From Pseudomonas saponiphila (GTDB lineage Bacteria; Pseudomonadota; Gammaproteobacteria; Pseudomonadales; Pseudomonadaceae): a stretch of DNA of 64,000 bases. The first letter of the stretch is position 1. Each line of letters starts with the position of its first letter. The position numbers and the translations under genes are program-made. Positions 27,643 to 35,913 of this stretch are shown in pieces. The notes beneath the pieces are model-generated. The model was not told the origin of the DNA. It saw only the letters and a list, made by a program, of their open reading frames with translations, and did not search any database. The DNA lies in contig NZ_FNTJ01000001.1 in NCBI RefSeq assembly GCF_900105185.1, positions 620,001-684,000 of the forward strand. The letters run 5' to 3'.

Positions 27643-28698
27643 TCAGCCGGTTGGTGCCTGGCCGGCAAGGTTCTGGCGGAGAAACTCTCCGATCAGTTGT
27701 GACGCCTGCCGGTGCAGGGCCTGGCGATCAGTGCCATCGCCATCCCGGCAGATGATCTCGTCCCCGGGCGCCTGCTCCTTGAGCAGGGCGGCGGCGTCCG
27801 GCTTGCACAGCTGCATGAAGCTGAAGTGGCTGGCATCGGCCAGGACCTGATAGCGCGAAGGCGGGGATGCCAGATGGGCGTTCAGATAGCCCGACTCCTC
27901 TTCCACCGGCATGTCGGCGATGTTCACCCCGGCCCCCAGGACCAGGATCGGTGTCTTCAGCGTCGATAAGCTTTCGGGGGTAAAGCCACGGGCGAACCCC
28001 AGGTCCAGCGCGACGACGGCCTTGATTCGCGGGTCCCGCAGATCGGCACTCAGCGGGCCTTGATTGGGCGCGGTGATCCCCAGTTCCGGGGCTATTTGGC
28101 AAAGGCGCGGATTGGGATGCAGCCGGCATTCCTCGATGTAGCGTTGCGGGCTGTAGCGGGCGCCGGCCAGCGCGGTGACCGTCCAGCCGCCCAGAGAATG
28201 GCCGATGGCGGCGATGCGTTGTGGGTCGACCGTGCCGGCCAGGGTGTTATCGCGGGCGAGTTTGTCGATGACCCGGCTCAGGTCGCGCGGACGCTCCCAG
28301 AGCTTTGCCGCTTCTGCGGCGCTCTGGTCGAACGTGGTGGTGCCCGGGTGGTCGGGGGCCGCAACTATATAGCCTTGGTCGACCAGCTCGGGTATCAGCC
28401 AGCTGAGATTGCGCCAGTTGCCGCGGTAGCCATGGGACAGCACCACCAACGGGTGTGCGCTGCCGGTGGGCGGGGCGTCCTGGATCGTGGTCAGGCCCTG
28501 GAAAATCCGGTTTTCAGCCGAGGTCAGGGCGGGGGTGGAGGCCGTGGTGGGGTACCACAGGGCGACATGCAGGGAGCGCTGCTGACTGGCATCGGCCAGC
28601 GTCACTTCGCGAAAGCCGATGAGTTCGGCGGCATGCACCTGGGGCAGGCACAGTGAAAGGCCCGCTAGCATCCATGCGGACAGGGCAAATTTGCGCAT
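27643..28698 (-). CDS. Secreted alpha/beta hydrolase (PAF-acetylhydrolase/dienelactone hydrolase-like)
   Basis: A 351-residue exported hydrolase. A signal peptide ends near CLPQVHAAE. The nucleophile elbow GHSLGG is near residue 160, an oxyanion-type VVLSHGYRGN near 78, and a late His in DASHFSFMQ fits the catalytic His. Cys residues suggest a periplasmic or secreted protein. The ATG at 28698 has a GGAGA Shine-Dalgarno 5 bases upstream, which favours it over the ATG four codons earlier. Natural ester or amide substrate unknown. Confidence 0.85.
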   Translation of the reverse strand: MRKFALSAWMLAGLSLCLPQVHAAELIGFREVTLADASQQRSLHVALWYPTTASTPALTSAENRIFQGLTTIQDAPPTGSAHPLVVLSHGYRGNWRNLSWLIPELVDQGYIVAAPDHPGTTTFDQSAAEAAKLWERPRDLSRVIDKLARDNTLAGTVDPQRIAAIGHSLGGWTVTALAGARYSPQRYIEECRLHPNPRLCQIAPELGITAPNQGPLSADLRDPRIKAVVALDLGFARGFTPESLSTLKTPILVLGAGVNIADMPVEEESGYLNAHLASPPSRYQVLADASHFSFMQLCKPDAAALLKEQAPGDEIICRDGDGTDRQALHRQASQLIGEFLRQNLAGQAPTG

Positions 28699-28775
28699 TC
28701 GGATCTCCATTGGCAGAGCATCAGTGTTCTGCCGATGGGCGCACCTTGGAGGATTCAGCGGCGTCCAGCGGCAGA

Positions 28776-28815
28776 GGGTGGGCGACGACTGATGGCAGTC
28801 GCCGCCCACCCTTTT
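28776..28815 (+). terminator. Long hairpin with rightward T-tract, opposite to flanking genes
   Basis: A 16-base arm starting GGGTGGGCGACG (28776-28791) pairs with 28796-28811 with one mismatch across an ATGG loop, followed by TTTTA. As an intrinsic terminator it would stop rightward transcripts, yet both flanking genes read leftward. On the minus strand it may still serve as an RNA 3'-end or processing hairpin after the metalloprotease gene. Confidence 0.55.
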
Positions 28816-28874
28816 ACCTGAAGTAGCCGGGAAAGGGTGACCGGATTGCGGAGCAAGCGGTCACGCGCCTGGCC

Positions 28875-31800
28875 TCAGTTACAGGCCCCAGCGTCGCGCC
28901 AGACCTTGCCGCTGCCTTCGCCACCGACAGTGGCGGCAGAAGGCTCATTGCCTTTGGTCCACCAGCGAGCGATGTAGAAGCGGCCGTTGTGGCTGACCTT
29001 GTCATTGGCCCAGTAGGTGCCTTGCGGGCTCCAGGCGCCCTGGCAGCCGGCCGGGGTTTCCACCTTGTCCGCCAGTACCGTCACGCTGTGGTCGCGGCTG
29101 ACCGTGTGGGTGCCGTTGCCCAGGTTCAGGGTGAAGCGATAGCTGGTGTCCTTGTCGCTCTTGGGCGCAACGAAGGTCAGTTTCGACCCCGTGGCCTGGA
29201 AGGCGACGCTGGGCGTCACGCTCCACCGGTAGCTCAGCGCCAGGCCGGCTGGATCGCTGGAGCCCGCGGCGTCCAGGGTCACCGTTTCACCGCCCTTGGC
29301 CTGGCTGGTGCCGGCGATGTTTGCCTGCGGCGGCTTGACCGTTTCCGGTGTCTCGGCCAGCACCTTGACCTGATGGGTGCGGGTGGCGCTGTGCTTGCCG
29401 TTGTTCACCGTCAGGCTGATGTTGTAGGTCACGTCCTGGGCGACCCTCGGGGCGACGAACTTCATCAGGTTGCCAGCCGCCTCGAAGGCGACGCCGGGGC
29501 TGACGCTCCAGCTGTAGCTGAGCTTCAGGCCCGCCGGGTCGCTGGACCCCGAGGCGTTGAGGTAGACGGTTTCGCCGGGCTTGGCCTGGTTGGTGCCGCT
29601 GATCACCGCCACCGGCGGCTTGACCTCTTCCACCGGCGGCTCGACCGGCTTCTCGCCGCCAGTCTGGCAGAGGCCCAGGTCACGCCAGACCTTGCCGGCG
29701 CCGTCCGGGCCAGTGGTGCTGGCCAGCCCCGGCTCGGCGCCGGAGGTCCACCAGCGGGCCTGGTACTGACGCCCCTTCCACTGCACCTCATCGTTGCCGA
29801 GGTAAGTGCCTGTGACCGTCCACTGTGGTTTGCAGCTGGCGTTGGTGGCCTTGCCCTTGATCAGCACTTCGTGGGTCCGGCTACTGCTCTGCTTGCCATT
29901 GCTCAGGGTCAGGGTGAAACGGTAGCGGGTGTCTGCCTGCAACTCGGGCGCGGTGAAGCTGATGCGCGCGCCGTCGAAGTCGAAGTCCAGGCGTGGCGAG
30001 GCTTCCCAGGCGAAGCTCAGGGCATTGCCCTGGGGATCGCTGGAGGCCGAAGCATCGAGGATGATCGTGTCCCCGGCGTTGGCTTCGGTCTTGCCGCTGA
30101 TCACCGCCACCGGAGGTTCACCGGCATTCACCGGCTTGAGGGATGTGGCCTTGACCTCGTTGTCGGAGTTGAATTCGCCATCGGCCAGCAGGGTCCAGGC
30201 GCCGCTTGCACTGTTGCTGCCATAGACCTGATAGCCCTTGATGTTGCCGCTCAGGCCGCCGTCCTGGCGCGGCAGGTAGTGCAGTTGCGAGAAGCGGCTG
30301 TCGGCCCCCAGGTCGATGAGGATTTCGTGGGGGTAGCGCGCACCCGCCGCCGTGCTCCAGTAGGAGTTGGGGTTGCCGTCGATGGCGTGGTTGCCGACCG
30401 CTGCGCCAGGCACCGCGCTGCTGGTGGAGATGACCTTCCAGCTTTCGCGAGGCAGGGCCTTGCCCTTGGCATCCACCAGCAGCAGTTCGGCGACGCTGGC
30501 GTTGTCCTTGCCGTCCACCGCGGAGGTGGCGACGAATTTCAGGTAGCGGCCCTGGGCCGTGTCCTGGGTGAGGCCGTAGGCGTGAGCTTCAAGCACCTGA
30601 TCCTGGGTGGCCCGGTTGTCGGTGTTGATCGCCAGGTACCAGCGTCCCGGCTGCGGGTCGTTCACCCCCAGGGATACGTTGTGGTTGCGTACCGAGCGGT
30701 AGTCGTAGCTTGAGCCGCTGGGCTGGGCACCGCGCTTGAGCAGCAACTGGACCTGGCCGGCCTTCTCGGTGAGCTCGCCGTCCACCACGCTGAACACCAG
30801 GCGTCGGGTGCCTTCGGGGACATCCACCGGGAAGTAACGGGTCTGGCCGCTGCTCAGGCTGACCTTCTGGCTGAGGATCGAGGTGCTCCGTTCCTCTTCC
30901 AGGGGCACGACGGAAGGGCTGTAGGCCGACATCCGCGCCGCCCTTTCCCGCCAGACCCGGGCCATGTTGGCGGTGTCCGCATCGCCCAACGGCACGCCCC
31001 GGCTGTCCTTGACGTCCGGGTTGGAGAAATAGCCCACATGGTTGCCGCAGAGGATGGTGCCGACCCGGCCGTTGTTGTAGCCCCAGGTGTAGCTCTTGCC
31101 ATCGGAGCAGTGGCCGCCGCCGATGTTGTGGCCCAGCTCGTGGCGGAACACGGTGGACGACGTGATGGCGTTGAGGGTGTAGCGCCCGGGCATGTGGCCC
31201 CAGCCCACGGCGGTGTCCACGCCGGGGGTGCCCACGACGAAGCTGGCGACCACGTCGGGGCTGTAGCGACGCATGCCTTCGGCGAAGACGTCGCGGATCT
31301 GGTTCAGGCTGGGAACGGTGATGGGAGCGTCATGGGCCACCACCTGGGTGCCCACCAGGCGCAGGCGCACGCCCTGGACCAGGGACTGTTGCAGCGCACG
31401 GTTGACCGAGGCCACCTGGGCCAGGGCAAAGGCCTCGTGGTCACCGATGTAGTCCGCGGCCTTCTGCGAGAAACCGGCCAACAGGTCGATCACGGTTTCA
31501 CCCTGGATGTTGCGGTTGACCTGGAATGTGCGCTGGCCGCTGCGCGACTCCTTCAGGGCCGGCATCTCGCTGTCATCACCGGCGATGTAGTCGACGCTAT
31601 CCGGCGCGAAGGCAGCGCCCGGATCGAAATGGATCATCGACTGCTGGCCACTGGCGTCGCCGCGGATGATGGCGTTGGCGTCCGGCAGCAGGGCCACGAA
31701 GCTGCCATCGGGCCGTGCGGCCAGGGTCATTTCCCCGGGGGCGCTGAGGGTGCGCGCGCGCCCCTCCAATTGTCCGGTCATGACCCGCAGGTCCTTGAAG

Positions 31801-32084
31801 GTATCGTCCTGTCGCGGGATCAGGTTGCGGATTCGCATCCCGGTGACCTGTTGCAACTGTTCGCTCCCGGCTTCGGCAGCGCTCAATGGCATCGCCCTGG
31901 TACCGGGTAACTGCAGGTTGATGAAGTGACCCTGGGTCACTGTTGCACCGAGAGTCGCATCGGGGCTGTGTTGGCTGGCGTCGGCCTGCACCATGCCGCT
32001 GAGTGGCAAGAGCAGGGCCGTGCTGAGGCTGGCGCCCCAAAGACGGGTAGCGCGGGACAAGGCGTTCAATCTGAAGCTCGACAT
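28875..32084 (-). CDS. Large secreted zinc metalloprotease with discoidin, PKD-like and chitin-binding modules
   Basis: A 1069-residue exported protein. A signal peptide ends near MVQADA. The zinc site HELGHNIGGGH (H315, E316, H319, H325) is of the metzincin/reprolysin type, inside a domain at roughly 190-390. After an ~100-residue beta domain comes an F5/8 type C (discoidin) domain at about 545-675. Three ~95-residue PKD-like repeats follow (each with a SSDPxG motif), interleaved with two type 5/12 chitin-binding modules (YQARWWTSGAEP and YIARWWTKGNEP). The binding modules suggest attachment to chitin or glycans of insects or fungi. No T1SS glycine repeats are seen, so Sec plus type II secretion is likely. 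A decayed fragment of a second copy lies upstream. Confidence 0.88.
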   Translation of the reverse strand: MSSFRLNALSRATRLWGASLSTALLLPLSGMVQADASQHSPDATLGATVTQGHFINLQLPGTRAMPLSAAEAGSEQLQQVTGMRIRNLIPRQDDTFKDLRVMTGQLEGRARTLSAPGEMTLAARPDGSFVALLPDANAIIRGDASGQQSMIHFDPGAAFAPDSVDYIAGDDSEMPALKESRSGQRTFQVNRNIQGETVIDLLAGFSQKAADYIGDHEAFALAQVASVNRALQQSLVQGVRLRLVGTQVVAHDAPITVPSLNQIRDVFAEGMRRYSPDVVASFVVGTPGVDTAVGWGHMPGRYTLNAITSSTVFRHELGHNIGGGHCSDGKSYTWGYNNGRVGTILCGNHVGYFSNPDVKDSRGVPLGDADTANMARVWRERAARMSAYSPSVVPLEEERSTSILSQKVSLSSGQTRYFPVDVPEGTRRLVFSVVDGELTEKAGQVQLLLKRGAQPSGSSYDYRSVRNHNVSLGVNDPQPGRWYLAINTDNRATQDQVLEAHAYGLTQDTAQGRYLKFVATSAVDGKDNASVAELLLVDAKGKALPRESWKVISTSSAVPGAAVGNHAIDGNPNSYWSTAAGARYPHEILIDLGADSRFSQLHYLPRQDGGLSGNIKGYQVYGSNSASGAWTLLADGEFNSDNEVKATSLKPVNAGEPPVAVISGKTEANAGDTIILDASASSDPQGNALSFAWEASPRLDFDFDGARISFTAPELQADTRYRFTLTLSNGKQSSSRTHEVLIKGKATNASCKPQWTVTGTYLGNDEVQWKGRQYQARWWTSGAEPGLASTTGPDGAGKVWRDLGLCQTGGEKPVEPPVEEVKPPVAVISGTNQAKPGETVYLNASGSSDPAGLKLSYSWSVSPGVAFEAAGNLMKFVAPRVAQDVTYNISLTVNNGKHSATRTHQVKVLAETPETVKPPQANIAGTSQAKGGETVTLDAAGSSDPAGLALSYRWSVTPSVAFQATGSKLTFVAPKSDKDTSYRFTLNLGNGTHTVSRDHSVTVLADKVETPAGCQGAWSPQGTYWANDKVSHNGRFYIARWWTKGNEPSAATVGGEGSGKVWRDAGACN

Positions 32085-32284
32085 AACTATTCCTGATGGT
32101 CTCAGCGCGGTGCGAAACCTGGTGAACAGGACCGCTGAAGCGTCCGCGCTGAGGAGGTGGATTAGGAGTTTTGCCGGCGGAGGGCATCATAGGCAGGGGC
32201 GCTTGGGGCGTACATCGAGCAGGGGGCTTTTCGTACCGGTCCTAGGCGCCGGGTCACCGGCGCGGGCCTGGCTGCGACCGCTGA

Positions 32285-32480
32285 TCATGGCGACAGGCGG
32301 CGGGATGGCGCGCCCGGCTTCAGGGCAACGGACCTGACCTCGTTGTCGGCGCTGAACTCGCCTTTGGCCAGCAGCCCCCAGGCGCTGATCGGGCTGTCAC
32401 CGCCATACGCTGCGGTCGCCGGCGGCATCGTTGTTTTGCCGCGGCAGGTAGTTCAATGAACAGAAGCCTCGCTCTGCCGG
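32285..32480 (-). pseudogene. Remnant of a second discoidin-domain gene, paralogous to the metalloprotease
   Basis: The reverse strand encodes YLPRQNNDAAG and, in a shifted frame, YGGDSPISAWGLLAKGEF followed by SADNEVRSVALKP and a stop at 32285. This matches the discoidin part of the adjacent protease (YLPRQDGGLSG; YGSNSASGAWTLLADGEF; NSDNEVKATSLKP). At the base level, long blocks such as GACCTCGTTGTCGG are identical to the copy at 30150-30300. The fragment carries a frameshift/deletion and lacks everything else, so it is the scar of a duplicated or partly lost paralog. The rest of the 599-base gap (32085-32683) has no supported gene. Confidence 0.8.
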
Positions 32481-32683
32481 GCTGGCTTATTGAGGTGTGC
32501 CGACGCGCTGAATCTTATGAATCGACCTGTTGCTTGTAGATGTCCGCCAGGCCTTTTCGGTCATGTATGACGCCGTGGATGTACGGCGATGCCAAGCGGC
32601 GGCAGGCAAAGCAAGCGTTCAAAAGTGCGGTAAACTGCGCGCCATTGCCTCTCTGTGCTGACTTTTTCCTACGGTACCCCCCA

Positions 32684-34018
32684 ATGACATTCGCCACTCT
32701 TGGCCTGATCGACCCCTTGCTGCGCGCCCTTGAAACCCTCGGCTACCAGACCCCGACCCCGGTACAGGCACAAGCCATCCCGGCGGTCCTGGGTGGGCGT
32801 GATCTGATGGCAGCGGCCCAGACCGGCACCGGCAAGACCGCCGGTTTCGCCTTGCCGCTGCTGCAGTTGCTGACCATGGAAGGGCCGAAAGTCGACAGCA
32901 ATTCGGTGCGTGCGCTGATCCTGGTGCCGACCCGGGAACTGGCCGAACAGGTTCACGAAAGCGTGCGCCAGTACGCCGAGCACCTGCCGCTACGCACTTA
33001 TGCGGTGTATGGCGGGGTCAGCATCAACCCGCAGATGATGAAGCTGCGCAAAGGCGTGGACCTGCTGGTGGCGACGCCGGGGCGCCTGCTGGACCTGTAC
33101 CGGCAGAACGCGGTGAAGTTCAGCCAGCTGCAGACCCTGGTGCTGGACGAAGCCGATCGCATGCTTGACTTGGGCTTCTCCGAGGAGCTCAAGGATATCT
33201 ACGCGGCGCTGCCGAAAAAGCGCCAGACCCTGCTGTTTTCCGCGACCTTTTCCGACGCCATCCGCCTGCTGGCCGGGCAGATGCTCAAGGACCCGTTGAG
33301 CATCGAGGTCAGCCCGCGCAACGTCGCCGCCAACACCGTCAAGCAATGGGTGGTGCCGGTGGACAAGAAGCGCAAGCCGGAGCTGTTCAGCCATCTGCTG
33401 CGCAAGAACCGCTGGAAGCAGGTGCTGGTGTTCGCCAAGACCCGCAACGGCGTGGACGCGCTGGTGGAGAAGCTTCAGGGCCAGGGCGTGAACGCCGACG
33501 GCATCCATGGCGACAAGCCCCAGGCCACGCGCCAGCGCGCCCTGGACCGGTTCAAGGCCAGTGAGATCCAGATCCTGGTGGCCACCGACGTGGCAGCCCG
33601 TGGCCTGGACATCGAAGACCTGCCGCTGGTGGTCAACTTCGACCTGCCGATCGTCGCCGAGGACTACATCCACCGCATCGGTCGTACCGGCCGTGCCGGC
33701 TCCACCGGCGAGGCGATCTCCCTGGTGTGCGCCGACGAGGTCAACCTGCTGTCGGCGATCGAGGTGCTCACTCGCCAGACCTTGAAGCGCCATGAAGAAC
33801 AGGATTTCGAGCCCGAGCACCGGGTGCCGGAAACCGACGCCAGCGGCCAGGTGGTGAAGAAGCCGAAGAAGCCCAAGAAACCGAAAACCTCCGGCGGTGG
33901 CGGCAAGCGCAACCTGGGCAAGTGGGTGGACAGTGGCGACGTGGTCGAAGCCCCGGCGGTGAAACCGGTACGCAAGGTCCCGGCGTTCAACACCGGACCG
34001 CGCAAGCGCAAACCCTAA
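32684..34018 (+). CDS. rhlE: DEAD-box RNA helicase RhlE
   Basis: A 444-residue DEAD-box helicase with the Q-motif region YQTPTPVQAQAIP, motif I AQTGTGKT, DEAD (LVLDEADRMLDLGF), SAT, and HRIGRTGRAG. A Lys/Pro-rich basic tail (KKPKKPKKPKTSGGGGKR) is typical of Pseudomonas RhlE proteins. The ATG at 32684 (MTFATLGL) is chosen; the longer frame adds 48 non-family residues. RhlE proteins act in RNA turnover and ribosome assembly, and assist cold growth. Confidence 0.95.
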   Translation: MTFATLGLIDPLLRALETLGYQTPTPVQAQAIPAVLGGRDLMAAAQTGTGKTAGFALPLLQLLTMEGPKVDSNSVRALILVPTRELAEQVHESVRQYAEHLPLRTYAVYGGVSINPQMMKLRKGVDLLVATPGRLLDLYRQNAVKFSQLQTLVLDEADRMLDLGFSEELKDIYAALPKKRQTLLFSATFSDAIRLLAGQMLKDPLSIEVSPRNVAANTVKQWVVPVDKKRKPELFSHLLRKNRWKQVLVFAKTRNGVDALVEKLQGQGVNADGIHGDKPQATRQRALDRFKASEIQILVATDVAARGLDIEDLPLVVNFDLPIVAEDYIHRIGRTGRAGSTGEAISLVCADEVNLLSAIEVLTRQTLKRHEEQDFEPEHRVPETDASGQVVKKPKKPKKPKTSGGGGKRNLGKWVDSGDVVEAPAVKPVRKVPAFNTGPRKRKP

Positions 34019-34019
34019 A

Positions 34020-34077
34020 GGCAGCTGCAAGCCTCAAGCGGCAAGCGGCAAGTTCAGGTCGGCTTGAAGCTTGTGGC
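34020..34077. repeat. CAAGC/GCTTG-rich inverted repeat between convergent genes
   Basis: Runs of CAAGCGGCAAGCGGCAAG face GCTTGAAGCTTG and GGCTTGCCGCTGC. This can fold into a long imperfect hairpin in the gap between rhlE and the flavoprotein gene and may serve as a bidirectional 3' end. Confidence 0.5.
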
Positions 34078-35325
34078 TTAAGGCTTGCCGCTGCTTTTCA
34101 GCCATTCGAGCATTCCCCGGCCGGCTCGATGGCCGCTGGCAAAGCAGGCGGTCAGCAGATAACCGCCGGTGGGCGCTTCCCAGTCGAGCATTTCCCCGGC
34201 GCAGAACACTCCGGGCAGGTGCTTGAGCATCAGTCGTTCATCCAGCGCTTCGAAGACCACGCCGCCGGCGCTGCTGATGGCTTCGTCCAGTGGGCGGGGC
34301 TTCACCAGCGTCAGGGGCAGCGCCTTGATCGCCGCCGCCAGGCGCGCCGGGTCGTTGAAGGTGTCGGCGCCCGTCAGCTCTCGCAGCAACCCCGCTTTCA
34401 CCCCCTCGATCCCCAACTGACTCTGCAGGTGCTTGGCCATGGAGCGCGAGCCGCGGGGTTTGGCCAGGGCGGCCTGGACCTTGTCCCGGGGTTTGCCCGG
34501 CAGCAGGTCGATATGAACGGTCGCTTGCCCGTGCTGCTGGATGCTGTCGCGGATCGGCGCCGACAGGGCATAGATCAGGCTGCCTTCGATGCCGCTGGCG
34601 GTGATCACGCATTCGCCCAGCCGGGGGATGTCGTCATTCAGGCCAATGGCCACGTTCTTCAGTGGCGCTCCGGCGAATTTGCTGCGCAGCAACTCGCTCC
34701 AGGCACTGACTTCAAATCCGCAATTGCTTGGTTGCAGGGGGGCTACCTGCACGCCGCGCTGTTGCAGCAGGGGCAGCCAGGCACCATCGGACCCCAGGCG
34801 CGACCAACTGCCACCGCCCAATGCCAGCAGGGTGGCATCGGCCTCTACCGCGCGTTCGCACTCGGGATGCTGGATGCGCAGGCTGCCGTCGGCATTCCAG
34901 CCCAGCCAGCGGTGCCGGGTGTGGATAACCACCCCGGCGTCGCGCAGGCGCTTGAGCCAGGCGCGCAGCAGTGGCGCGGCCTTCATGTCGGTGGGGAACA
35001 CCCGCCCGGAGCTGCCGACGAAGGTGTCGATACCCAGGCCGTGAATCCATTGGCACAAGGCCTCGGCACCGAATTCCCGCAGCAGCGGGGCGATGTACGG
35101 GGCCCGCTCGGCATAGCGCGAGAGAAAGGCCGGGTAGGCTTCGGAGTGGGTGATGTTCATGCCTCCGACCCCGGCCAGGAGGAACTTTCTGCCCACTGAC
35201 GGCATGCCGTCGTACAGGTCGACCCGAACGCCGGCCTGGCTCAGTACTTCTGCGGCCATCAGGCCGGCGGGGCCGCCGCCGATGATCGCGACGTGGTGGG
35301 GCGTGGAAGAGTGCGATGCAGTCAT
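34078..35325 (-). CDS. HI0933/BaiN-like NAD(P)/FAD-dependent oxidoreductase
   Basis: A 415-residue flavoprotein. The FAD-binding Rossmann motif HVAIIGGGPAGLMAAEVL is at residues ~12-30. The HI0933-family stretch GRKFLLAGVGGMNITHSE follows, and the C-terminal FAD motif is GEMLDWEAPTGGYLLTACFA. Family members are annotated as TIGR03862 or BaiN-like; physiological substrates are mostly unknown. The start is the ATG at 35325 (MTASHSS), which drops a 27-residue non-conserved extension. Confidence 0.9.
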   Translation of the reverse strand: MTASHSSTPHHVAIIGGGPAGLMAAEVLSQAGVRVDLYDGMPSVGRKFLLAGVGGMNITHSEAYPAFLSRYAERAPYIAPLLREFGAEALCQWIHGLGIDTFVGSSGRVFPTDMKAAPLLRAWLKRLRDAGVVIHTRHRWLGWNADGSLRIQHPECERAVEADATLLALGGGSWSRLGSDGAWLPLLQQRGVQVAPLQPSNCGFEVSAWSELLRSKFAGAPLKNVAIGLNDDIPRLGECVITASGIEGSLIYALSAPIRDSIQQHGQATVHIDLLPGKPRDKVQAALAKPRGSRSMAKHLQSQLGIEGVKAGLLRELTGADTFNDPARLAAAIKALPLTLVKPRPLDEAISSAGGVVFEALDERLMLKHLPGVFCAGEMLDWEAPTGGYLLTACFASGHRAGRGMLEWLKSSGKP

Positions 35326-35399
35326 GGCAGGGGCGGGGCTGAGGGAATAGGCCGGGCATTCTACCCGAGGCGCAGGGGCCTTGCTGAATCGGTGATGCC

Positions 35400-35904
35400 T
35401 GATCAAAAACTAGGCACTGGGCTGGAAGCCTTGTGCTACCTGGCCTGGCGCGACTTTCGCGCAGGTTGTCCACAGGCGGCTCCACAGGGATTGGGGGTAA
35501 GCGGCCCACACCAGGATGACAACCTGATGAAACTGATCAAAAACTAGTCGATTGTCTGCGGGCCTTGTATTGCGTGGGCTGTGGCGACTTTCACGCAGGT
35601 TGTCCACAGGCGGTTCCACAGCGATTGGGGGTAAGCGCTGGGGTGATGCCGAGCGCCCGATGCGGCTGATCAAAAAAGCAGCACCGTGCTGCAAGCCTCG
35701 CCGATAGCGGACTGCAGCGTGTTTCACGCAGCTTATCCACAGGCGGCTCCACAGGGATTGGGGGTAAGCGACCCACAACACTGTGACCGTCTGATGGCAT
35801 TGATCAAAAAACAGGCGATTGCTTGCAGCCCGCGGACGGCAAGGGCTGGAGGGGCTTTCTCCCAGGTTATCCACAAGCGGCTCCACAGCGGATGTGGGTA
35901 AGGC
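35400..35904 (+). repeat. Four-copy 134-bp tandem array with DnaA-box-like sequences
   Basis: Two elements recur at fixed distance. TGATCAAAAA starts at 35400, 35534, 35667 and 35801. TTGTCCACA or TTATCCACA starts at 35466, 35600, 35733 and 35867, always 66 bases later. The period is 134, 133 and 134 bases. The last two boxes equal the consensus DnaA box TTATCCACA; the first two differ by one base. Each box is followed by GGCGG, a second TCCACAG and GATTGGGGGTAAGC (weakened in copy 4). The DNA between the elements has diverged strongly, yet the spacing is kept. The period is not a multiple of three, so the array is not coding. It fills the gap between the flavoprotein and deacetylase-like genes. 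Confidence 0.9.
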
Positions 35905-35913
35905 CGCCGGGGT

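Noticed and set aside
28989..30713. 574-codon frame opposite the metalloprotease
   Set aside because: Antisense to a gene with repeated recognisable domains; no ribosome-binding site or family resemblance.
35410..35886. 158-codon frame across the 134-bp array, with repeated peptides
   Set aside because: The repeats in the peptide come from the DNA repeats, but the period is not a multiple of three, so copies fall in different frames; no codon-level conservation.
35400..35904. Array considered as CRISPR
   Set aside because: Repeat unit is ~134 bases with only ~10- and ~40-base conserved parts, no short uniform repeats, no cas genes.
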